Below, in pieces: positions 14,391-19,931 of a DNA stretch of 19,931 nucleotides (the stretch's first letter is position 1; every line of letters starts with the position of its first letter). Below the pieces are notes generated by a model. It saw only the letters and a program-made list of their open reading frames with translations, was not told the origin of the DNA and did not search any database. Origin of the DNA: an uncultured Clostridia bacterium (GTDB taxonomy: Bacteria > Bacillota > Clostridia > Oscillospirales > Acutalibacteraceae); assembly GCA_937920235.1 (NCBI GenBank), contig CALGUK010000001.1:1-19931 (forward strand), read 5' to 3'. The position numbers and the translations under genes were made by a program.

Positions 14391-14424
14391 TGAGATAAGC
14401 AAATTGCTTTGAGGAGGAACTTTT

Positions 14425-14808
14425 ATGGAAAACACTATACAAACCGAAATGAAATTCTGCAAACATTGTGGACAAAAAATTGATAAAGATGTTGTCGTTT
14501 GTCCCCACTGTGGAAAGCAGGTAGAAGTTTTGGGACAAGCTTCCCAACCACAAGTTGTAATAAACAACTCAAATATGAACACAAACACCAACACTAATAA
14601 CAATGGTATAGGTAATGGAAATGCAAAAAACAAATGGGTTGCATTTTGCCTTTGCTTATTCCTTGGCTTTTTTGGTGCACATAAATTTTACGAAGGAAAA
14701 GCAGGAATGGGAATACTGTATCTCTTTACCGGTGGTTTATTTTGCATTGGTTGGATTATTGACTTAGTTAGTCTATTGGCAAAACCAAACCCCTATTATC
14801 CAAAATAA
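14425..14808 (+). CDS. Zinc-ribbon and TM2-domain membrane protein
   Basis: This 127-residue protein starts with a zinc ribbon (Cys12, Cys15, Cys26, Cys29 in FCKHCG and VCPHCG). A flexible Asn/Thr-rich linker follows (about 45-66), then a TM2 domain (about 68-120) with two membrane helices, the GFFGAHKFYEGKAGMG motif between them, and IDLVSLL at the end. TM2 proteins are of unknown function in bacteria. The N-terminal ribbon should face the cytoplasm. AGGAGG stands eight bases before the ATG. It is divergent from, and probably repressed by, the small XRE protein, and it is followed by its own terminator. Confidence 0.9.
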   Translation: MENTIQTEMKFCKHCGQKIDKDVVVCPHCGKQVEVLGQASQPQVVINNSNMNTNTNTNNNGIGNGNAKNKWVAFCLCLFLGFFGAHKFYEGKAGMGILYLFTGGLFCIGWIIDLVSLLAKPNPYYPK

Positions 14809-14825
14809 ACTATATTTAAACAATA

Positions 14826-14854
14826 AAAGGACGGTTCGTAATGAATCGTCCTTT
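14826..14854 (+). terminator. Terminator of the TM2 gene
   Basis: A 12-bp stem (14826-14837 with 14843-14854), one G-U pair, 5-nt loop, followed by CGTTTTTG. It lies 17 bp after the stop codon. Confidence 0.85.
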
Positions 14855-14860
14855 CGTTTT

Positions 14861-14890
14861 TGCAGGCGTGGAAGCCTGCCACTACGCGTT
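14861..14890. repeat. 30-bp intergenic repeat, copy 1
   Basis: This is one of three 30-bp copies, all in the same orientation, in this 3.4-kb stretch. It contains GCAGGC/GCCTGC as a 6-bp inverted repeat, and a second overlapping pairing between GCGTGG and CTACGC. It differs from copy 2 at one base and from copy 3 at one base. It sits between converging genes, 1 bp beyond the ybaK-like stop codon. Confidence 0.85.
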
Positions 14891-14891
14891 T

Positions 14892-15362
14892 TTATTCAAT
14901 AGGTTTTGAAACATCTACCCATTCTTTGTAGTTTGAGTATTTTTCGAGTTCTGCGATTGTGAGTTCAATAGCACTGTTTGAGCCACCAACAGCAGGAAAT
15001 ACAGTCTCAAATCTTTTCATTGACTCGTCAAGATAAACCTCAACGCCGTCCTTGATACCAAAAGGACAAACACCGCCAATCTGATGTCCTACAAATTCTT
15101 CAAGTTGGTCAGGTGACATCATTTTTGCTTTCGTATGGAAAAATCCCTTGTATTTGGAGTTATCGACCTTGACATCGCCAGCCATAAGAATAAGAATCGG
15201 CTGTTCTCCCACCATAAACGAAAGAGTTTTAGCAATTCTTGCACCCTCAACACCGAGAGCCTGTGCGGCAAGCTCAACGGTTGCACTTGAAACCTCAAAT
15301 TCCTGCACTCTGTCTTCCATTCCGAATTGGCGGAAATACTCTCTGCCTTTTTCAATAGACAT
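14892..15362 (-). CDS. YbaK/EbsC-family aminoacyl-tRNA deacylase-like protein
   Basis: This 156-residue protein belongs to the YbaK/ProX editing family, which hydrolyses wrongly charged tRNA such as Cys-tRNA(Pro) or Ala-tRNA(Pro). Family motifs are ARIAKTLSFMV with the conserved lysine (Lys45), LMAGDVKVDNSK, and GHQIGGVCPFGIK (92-104). The length is normal for a free-standing member. AAGGAA lies nine bases before the ATG. It follows iolG by 51 bp with a terminator between, and no clear promoter was seen, so it may rely on read-through. It has no evident link to inositol use. The exact tRNA specificity cannot be set from sequence. Confidence 0.9.
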   Translation of the reverse strand: MSIEKGREYFRQFGMEDRVQEFEVSSATVELAAQALGVEGARIAKTLSFMVGEQPILILMAGDVKVDNSKYKGFFHTKAKMMSPDQLEEFVGHQIGGVCPFGIKDGVEVYLDESMKRFETVFPAVGGSNSAIELTIAELEKYSNYKEWVDVSKPIE

Positions 15363-15385
15363 ATTTAACCATTCCTTAAAAATAT

Positions 15386-15403
15386 GGGCGAGTTACCTCG
15401 CCC
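15386..15403 (-). terminator. Terminator after iolG
   Basis: The perfect 7-bp GC-rich stem GGGCGAG/CTCGCCC with a 4-nt loop is followed on the minus strand by ATATTTTT. It lies ten bases beyond the iolG stop. Its other side also carries TTTATTTTTTA, so it may work in both directions. Confidence 0.75.
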
Positions 15404-15413
15404 AATTTATTTT

Positions 15414-16421
15414 TTAGTTAATTTCTGAAAGCTTAACAGGTCTGCCTTCATTTGCTGATTTTTCAGCAGCAAGAGCAATCTTAACTGACTGCAAGCCTGC
15501 GTGAATACCGACAGGTGTTTCCTTATCGTTTACACAGCAGTCAACAAACTGTCTTACTTCTTCTGAGAATGAACCCATATATCTCTCAAGGAAGAAGTAA
15601 AGCGGTTTTTCACCTGTTACACCGTTTGCATCAGATACAACTGCAGTTGAAAGTGTATCGTTAGCAGTTGCAACCATACCCTTGGAACCGAAAAGCTCGG
15701 CTCTCTGGTCATAGCCGTACATAGCCTGACGAGAGTTATCGATAACCGCAAGAGCACCGTTAGCCATTTTCATTGATATAATGGCTGTGTCGAAATCGCC
15801 GTATTCACGGATACCTGGATTGATGAGAGCATCTGCGTAAACATAAAGCTCTTCAACGTCGCTGTTTGTGAGGAAGCAGGCCATATCAAAATCGTGAATT
15901 GTCATATCAAGGAAAATGCTTGCTGCACAGTAACCTACAGGTGGTGCCTGCGGGTCACGGGATGTGATTTTAAGAATCTGTGCCTCCCCGATTTTGCCTT
16001 CGTCGTATGCCTTACGGACTGCTGCAAAGTTGTGGTCAAAACGGCGGTTGAAGCCAACCTGGAATTTACATTCGGGATGTGCTTTAAGAGCGTCTGCGAT
16101 TTCAAGAATCTTATCTACTGTGTTTGCAAGCGGTTTTTCGCAGAATACGTGCTTGCCGGCATTGATTGCCTCAATAGAAATCGGAGCGTGAGTATCAGTT
16201 GATGAACAAACAAGAACTGCATCAATGTCAGCATCTTCAATGATTTTTGTGTAATCCGTATAGATTTTTTCAACACCGAAGCCCTCACAGAAAGCCTTTG
16301 TCTCATCATTCATAAACGGATCTGCGATGGCAACAACTTCAGCGCCCTTTACATGATATGAAATTGATTCGAGGTGCACTTTACCGATACGGCCGGCACC
16401 GATAATACCGATTTTAAGCAT
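15414..16421 (-). CDS. iolG: Inositol 2-dehydrogenase (Gfo/Idh/MocA family)
   Basis: This 335-residue NAD-dependent enzyme oxidises myo-inositol to scyllo-inosose, the first step of the iol pathway. The Rossmann motif is GIIGAGRIG (Gly8, Gly10, Gly13). The catalytic lysine is in CEKPL (Lys96), and the D-x-x-x-H pair is in FLDMTIHDFDMA (Asp172, His176), close to known IolG proteins. AAGGAG eight bases upstream supports the start. It is the last iol gene of the run iolD-iolE-iolA-iolG, separated from iolA by 207 bp of repeat DNA. A related cyclitol or sugar dehydrogenase is possible, but the neighbours favour inositol. Confidence 0.93.
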   Translation of the reverse strand: MLKIGIIGAGRIGKVHLESISYHVKGAEVVAIADPFMNDETKAFCEGFGVEKIYTDYTKIIEDADIDAVLVCSSTDTHAPISIEAINAGKHVFCEKPLANTVDKILEIADALKAHPECKFQVGFNRRFDHNFAAVRKAYDEGKIGEAQILKITSRDPQAPPVGYCAASIFLDMTIHDFDMACFLTNSDVEELYVYADALINPGIREYGDFDTAIISMKMANGALAVIDNSRQAMYGYDQRAELFGSKGMVATANDTLSTAVVSDANGVTGEKPLYFFLERYMGSFSEEVRQFVDCCVNDKETPVGIHAGLQSVKIALAAEKSANEGRPVKLSEIN

Positions 16422-16443
16422 AATGATTTCTCCTTTTTATTAT

Positions 16444-16473
16444 TGCAGGCGTAGAAGCCTGCCACTACGCGTT
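16444..16473. repeat. 30-bp intergenic repeat, copy 2
   Basis: This is the second copy of the family at 14861 and 18267, in the same orientation. Here the second pairing is perfect (GCGTAG with CTACGC), as is GCAGGC with GCCTGC. The two stems overlap, so only one can form at a time. It lies just upstream of the iolG ribosome site. Confidence 0.85.
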
Positions 16474-16539
16474 TTATTAACTTGTAAGATTTTTCTTGCA
16501 AGACAATGTAACAGAAAAGAACCTACACAACTTATAGAT

Positions 16540-16620
16540 AATTTTTCGTTAGACAAGGCACGGACAACGAAGGAATATGCGAATATTTCGAGTTGCCGTA
16601 ACGCATTATCACGGAAAATT
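16540..16620. repeat. Fold-back element, nested inverted repeats
   Basis: Three nested pairings share one centre: AATTTTTCGT with ACGGAAAATT (16540-16549, 16611-16620, one G-U), ACGGACAAC with GTTGCCGT (16560-16568, 16592-16599, one bulge), and CGAA...AATAT with ATATT...TCG (16568-16578, 16583-16590) around a GCGA loop. It could fold into one long hairpin and looks like a small non-coding mobile or regulatory unit. It is bounded by the iolA stop region, where GCACAA/TTGTGC (16622-16627, 16634-16639) forms a further small hairpin. Confidence 0.65.
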
Positions 16621-16628
16621 AGCACAAA

Positions 16629-18137
16629 TTAGATTGTGCCGTCCCAAGTGGATACGTTTGTATTTGTCTTTTCTTCTTCGTCAAACCAATGCTGTGTAAC
16701 TGCCTTTGATTCGGTATAGAAACGGTATGCATCCTTACCAAGACAATGAAGGTCACCGAAGAATGACTGCTTATGACCTGAGAACGGGAAGAAACCGACA
16801 GGAACAGGAATACCAACGTTGATACCGACCTGACCGCCGTCTGTATAGCGGGCAAACTGACGAGCCCAATAACCGCTCTGTGTATAGATAACGGAGCCGT
16901 TTGCATACGGATTGTCGTTCATAATCTTAAGTCCGTCGTGGAAGTCTTTACAGCGCTTGATGCAAAGAACAGGTCCGAATACCTCTTCGTCACCGATTGT
17001 CATATCGGCGGTTACCTTGTCAAAAATTGTAGGTCCGATGAAGTAGCCGTTCTCATAACCGGGAACCTTAACATCACGTCCGTCAAGAACAAGCTCTGCA
17101 CCCTCGTCAACACCCTTCTGAATATCGGCAAGAACCTCTTCATAGTGCTTCTTATATGTAATCGGTCCGAGTTTGGATGTTTTATCCCAAGAAGGACCAA
17201 CCTTGATATTCTTTGCCTGTTTAACAAGCTCTGCTACAAACTTGTCCGCAATTGCTTCTTCAACAACACAGCAAGTAAGAGCCATACAACGCTGACCCGC
17301 ACAGCCGTAGGCTGAGTTGATAACACCTGCGACCGTTCTCTCAAGAGCACAGTCAGACATAACAAGAGCGTGGTTCTTAGCCTGTGTAAGAGCCTGGCAA
17401 CGCTTACCTGCAGCAGCGGCACGGGAATAAACCTTGAGACCGACGGGAGTTGAACCGACAAATGTGATGCCCTTGACATCCGGATGGTCAAGAATGGTGT
17501 TTACTTCATTTCTTGAACAGGTGATAACATTGATTACGCCGTCAGGAACACCTGCTTCTTTATAAATTGCGGCAAATTTCATTGCTGTTTTCGGTGTAAG
17601 AGATGCCGCTTTGAGAACCATTGTGTTACCTGTTGCGATACATGTAGGTGCCATCCAACCGAACGGGATCATTGCAGGGAAGTTAACAGGAACGATACCT
17701 GCAAAAACGCCGAGAGGCTCACGGTATTTAACTGTGTCATAACCACTTGAAGCATCCATAAGACTTTCGCCCATCATAAGAGACGGTACCTGAGTTGCAA
17801 GTTCTGTACCTTCTTTTGCCTTGAGAACATCACCTTCTGCTTCGCCCCAGACCTTACCGTTTTCACAAGCAACACACATTGTAAGCTCTTCCATATCGCG
17901 AATGATAAGCTCACGTATTTTGTAAAGGATCTGTGCTCTCTTGATTGCGGGAGTTGCTCTCCAGCTCGGATATGCCTTCTTTGCCGCCTCGATTGCTTCG
18001 AGAACTTCATCATTTGTGCAGCAAGGTGCTTGACCTACAACCTCGCCTGTGCTTGGATTGTGAAGATCATACCAAACATCCGTTTTCGAGTCCTTGAACT
18101 GACCGTTCACAAAATATTGTAATTTTTCTACTGCCAT
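16629..18137 (-). CDS. iolA: CoA-acylating methylmalonate-semialdehyde dehydrogenase
   Basis: This 502-residue enzyme of the aldehyde dehydrogenase superfamily converts malonate semialdehyde to acetyl-CoA, the last step of inositol breakdown (or methylmalonate semialdehyde to propionyl-CoA in valine use). Motifs are GIVPVNFPAMIP (147-158), the family hallmark QAKNHALVM, where Asn replaces the usual general-base Glu (252-260), the catalytic Cys284 in GQRCMAL, and GHKQSFFGDLHCLGKDAYRF near the end. The length is normal. AAGGAG nine bases upstream supports the start. Its position between iolE and iolG makes IolA the best name; both gene borders are filled with repeats. Confidence 0.94.
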   Translation of the reverse strand: MAVEKLQYFVNGQFKDSKTDVWYDLHNPSTGEVVGQAPCCTNDEVLEAIEAAKKAYPSWRATPAIKRAQILYKIRELIIRDMEELTMCVACENGKVWGEAEGDVLKAKEGTELATQVPSLMMGESLMDASSGYDTVKYREPLGVFAGIVPVNFPAMIPFGWMAPTCIATGNTMVLKAASLTPKTAMKFAAIYKEAGVPDGVINVITCSRNEVNTILDHPDVKGITFVGSTPVGLKVYSRAAAAGKRCQALTQAKNHALVMSDCALERTVAGVINSAYGCAGQRCMALTCCVVEEAIADKFVAELVKQAKNIKVGPSWDKTSKLGPITYKKHYEEVLADIQKGVDEGAELVLDGRDVKVPGYENGYFIGPTIFDKVTADMTIGDEEVFGPVLCIKRCKDFHDGLKIMNDNPYANGSVIYTQSGYWARQFARYTDGGQVGINVGIPVPVGFFPFSGHKQSFFGDLHCLGKDAYRFYTESKAVTQHWFDEEEKTNTNVSTWDGTI

Positions 18138-18177
18138 TTTTATTTTCTCCTTAATTGGAATTGATTTTGTGTCAGTA

Positions 18178-18261
18178 TCATTCTGAAGAGTATAACGACG
18201 CAGAATCTTTATTAGTTAAAGTTTTCTCTTTTGAAAAGATTCTTCGTTTCGCACAGAATGA
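18178..18261. repeat. MITE-like inverted-repeat element
   Basis: The ends are TCATTCTG (18178-18185) and CAGAATGA (18254-18261), a perfect 8-bp inverted repeat. Further in, AGAATCTTT (18202-18210) pairs with AAAGATTCT (18235-18243). The right arm, read inward, is close to a CATTCTG...CGAAGAATCT sequence that I recall as common between genes in many Clostridia genomes. It holds no gene. It lies directly beside copy 3 of the 30-bp repeat in the iolE-iolA gap. Confidence 0.65.
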
Positions 18262-18266
18262 CATTA

Positions 18267-18296
18267 TGCAGGCATGGAAGCCTGCCACTACGCGTT
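18267..18296. repeat. 30-bp intergenic repeat, copy 3
   Basis: This is the third copy, in the same orientation as the other two. It keeps the GCAGGC/GCCTGC stem, but the second pairing is weakened (GCATGG with CTACGC). It lies 35 bp beyond the iolE stop, between the MITE-like element and iolE. Confidence 0.85.
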
Positions 18297-18331
18297 AATT
18301 ATTGCTTTATAGGATTTTGAAAGGCCAAAAA

Positions 18332-19225
18332 TTAAAGTCCGGATACCTCTGCAATGTACTTACGAGCTTTAAGTGCGTATTCAAACGGGTTTGCAACCGC
18401 AGGATCCTGCTCTGCTTCAACGAGAACATATCCCTCATATCCTGTTTCTTCAAGAACATCGAACACAGGCTTGAAATCGATTACTCCGTCGCCGGGAACA
18501 GTGAATGCGCCCGCACGTACACCCTGCAAAAAGCTCATTTTTTCTGCCTTAACTTTTGCTACAACATCAGGACGAATATCTTTAAGATGCACATGGCGAA
18601 TTCTCTTTGCATATTTTTTGAGAACTGCCATGTAATCCTCACCACAATAAGCAAGATGACCCGTATCGAAGAGAAGTCCGAAAAGCTCGGGGTCTGTGTT
18701 TTCCATCATTCTGTCAATTTCAGCGGCGGTCTGAACAACCGTACCCATATGATGATGGAAGCAAAGAGCGATACCCATATCCTTTGCAACCTTGCCGAGC
18801 TTGTTGATACCCGTGCAAAGCATATCCCATTCTTCATCATTCATCACATACTTATCATCAAAAATCGACTTGTCCGTACCCTGGATTGAGTGGCCCTGCT
18901 CTGAAATGCCGACAACCTTTGCACCCATTTCCTTAAGGAATGTGATGTGCTCTATAAAGTCCTTTTCTACCTCTTCATAAGGCTTTGTGATAAGGAAGCT
19001 TGAGAACCAGGCATTACAAATCTGCATACCGCGAAGCTCAAGAGCCTTTTTAAGCACCTTTGTATCTCTCGGATATTTGTTTCCGACTTCACAGCCCGTA
19101 AAGCCTGCAAGCGCCATTTCGGAAATGCACTGTTCAAATGTATTTTCTGCACCAAGATCGGGCATATCGTCATTGGTCCATGCAATAGGAGCAATACCGA
19201 GTTTAACCTTATTCTTATCCAACAT
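18332..19225 (-). CDS. iolE: Inosose dehydratase (myo-inosose-2 dehydratase)
   Basis: This 297-residue TIM-barrel enzyme of the xylose-isomerase-like superfamily dehydrates scyllo-inosose to 3D-trihydroxycyclohexanedione, step two of the iol pathway. It opens with KLGIAPIAWTNDDMPDLG, the IolE hallmark, and carries GFTGCEVGNKYPRD, LCFHHHMGTVVQT, LLFDTGHLAYCG, IRHVHLKDIRPD and YVLVEAEQDPA, which hold the metal-binding residues. The length is normal. The start has AGGAG eight bases upstream, inside the end of iolD, whose stop codon is one base away, so the two are translationally coupled. Confidence 0.96.
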   Translation of the reverse strand: MLDKNKVKLGIAPIAWTNDDMPDLGAENTFEQCISEMALAGFTGCEVGNKYPRDTKVLKKALELRGMQICNAWFSSFLITKPYEEVEKDFIEHITFLKEMGAKVVGISEQGHSIQGTDKSIFDDKYVMNDEEWDMLCTGINKLGKVAKDMGIALCFHHHMGTVVQTAAEIDRMMENTDPELFGLLFDTGHLAYCGEDYMAVLKKYAKRIRHVHLKDIRPDVVAKVKAEKMSFLQGVRAGAFTVPGDGVIDFKPVFDVLEETGYEGYVLVEAEQDPAVANPFEYALKARKYIAEVSGL

Positions 19226-19226
19226 A

Positions 19227-19931
19227 TCAATATCTCCTTGCTTTATTTTTATTTTCTTCCTTCTCTGCGAAGGCTTTGTTTACATTTTCATTTTTTGAAA
19301 CAGACGGAACCCCTGTATGCCACCATGCACCGTAACCGTCGGTCATCGTTTTTGGAAGAACCTTGATGTCAATAAGAGTTGAAACAGTCTGTTTCTGTGA
19401 ATCAATAAGTGCAAACTCCAATTCTTCCATAGTTTTTGCCGTATATGTCTTACAGCCGTATGCAGCAGCAGCCATAGCAAAATCAATCGGAATGAGATCT
19501 CCCAGAAGGTCACCTTTTTCATCACGGAAGCGGAATTCCGTTGCAAGATTACCGATTCCGTTTGACATTTCAAGGTTATTGATACATCCGAATCCGCTGT
19601 TATCAAAAAGGAGAACATTAATTTTTTTATTTTCCTGAATACTTGTTACAAGCTCAGAGTGGAGCATCAGATAACTGCCGTCGCCACACATTGCATAGGA
19701 TTCACATTCGGGATGAGCCATTTTAGAGCCCAATGCACCGGCGATTTCATAACCCATACAGGAATAACCGTATTCCATATTGTATGAATAACGCTCATCT
19801 GAGGTCCACATTCTCTGCAAGCATCCGGGAAGTGAGCCTGCCGCACCCGTGCAAAGAGCATTTGCCGGGATTAATCTTCTAATCATAGCAAGAGCTGCAG
19901 TCTGTGTAATTACACCACCGATTTTCTCAAC
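19227..19931 (-). CDS. iolD: Trihydroxycyclohexanedione hydrolase, C-terminal 234 residues (partial)
   Basis: This is the end of IolD, which is open to the right edge of the window; the N-terminal two-thirds lie outside. The enzyme opens the ring of the cyclohexanedione made by IolE, using thiamine diphosphate. The ThDP/magnesium motif is plain: CGDGSYLMLHSELV followed by VLLFDNSGFGC, and YGYSCMGYEIAGALGSKMA precedes it. GYGAWWHTGVP near the C-terminus is typical of IolD. The stop overlaps the ribosome site region of iolE. Any promoter or regulator of the run (such as IolR) lies outside the window. Confidence 0.95.
   Translation of the reverse strand, partial: VEKIGGVITQTAALAMIRRLIPANALCTGAAGSLPGCLQRMWTSDERYSYNMEYGYSCMGYEIAGALGSKMAHPECESYAMCGDGSYLMLHSELVTSIQENKKINVLLFDNSGFGCINNLEMSNGIGNLATEFRFRDEKGDLLGDLIPIDFAMAAAAYGCKTYTAKTMEELEFALIDSQKQTVSTLIDIKVLPKTMTDGYGAWWHTGVPSVSKNENVNKAFAEKEENKNKARRY

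Noticed and set aside
14861..14890. Repeat copy 1 as the terminator of the ybaK-like gene
   Set aside because: On the minus strand the stem is not followed by a T-run; a T-run is only on the plus-strand side.
14861..18296. Three near-identical 30-bp repeats as a CRISPR array
   Set aside because: The copies are 1.6-1.8 kb apart with whole genes between them and no cas genes, so they are dispersed intergenic repeats.
18302..18889. Plus-strand open frame of 195 codons
   Set aside because: It lies opposite iolE, whose IolE motifs are clear, and has no good ribosome site or recognisable protein.

Overview
The window looks like chromosomal DNA of a low-GC anaerobic Clostridia bacterium (Bacillota), most likely a gut Ruminococcaceae/Oscillospiraceae relative. 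The signs are strong Shine-Dalgarno sites, a Rex-controlled AdhE-type aldehyde dehydrogenase, an inositol (iol) catabolic cluster, NrdR, and the wreck of a TnpX-type serine-recombinase element. No species can be named from the sequence alone.

Region 1 (1-2950, minus strand): the start of an AdhE-type CoA-acylating aldehyde dehydrogenase (runs off the left edge) lies 27 bp behind rex, the NADH-sensing repressor. A Rex-box-like palindrome sits in the rex leader, so fermentation flux and its sensor probably share one transcript. A LysR regulator follows upstream, with its own terminator and promoter. It has no divergent partner gene.

Region 2 (about 3060-4710, plus strand): a decayed mobile element. 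It holds a parB-like pseudogene with an internal deletion, a small ORF, and the C-terminal zinc-ribbon/coiled-coil part of a large serine recombinase without its catalytic domain. Region 3 (4790-7810, plus strand): a Cys-type sulfatase, a degenerate tRNA-Ala(GGC) with an intact 3' two-thirds, and a membrane-anchored XRE-family regulator with its own promoter and terminator.

Region 4 (7890-13980, minus strand): a secreted alpha/beta-hydrolase-like protein; nrdR with an NrdR-box-like operator on its own promoter; and a tightly packed four-gene operon of circularly permuted ATP-grasp, alpha-E, transglutaminase-like and sugar-isomerase-like TIM-barrel proteins. The first three match a conserved set predicted in the literature to make or process a peptide-like product. 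Region 5 (14090-14860): a small XRE repressor divergent from a zinc-ribbon/TM2 membrane protein, with paired operators in between, one lying exactly between -35 and -10.

Region 6 (14861-19931, minus strand): an inositol degradation run in the order iolD (5' part outside the window), iolE, iolA, iolG, followed by a YbaK-type deacylase. Its gaps carry non-coding repeats: three copies of a 30-bp element, an 81-bp fold-back element, and an 84-bp MITE-like inverted repeat. No complete new defence or mobile system is visible. The most unusual content is the ATP-grasp/alpha-E/transglutaminase/isomerase operon, the XRE/TM2 switch, and the repeat-filled gaps of the iol run.
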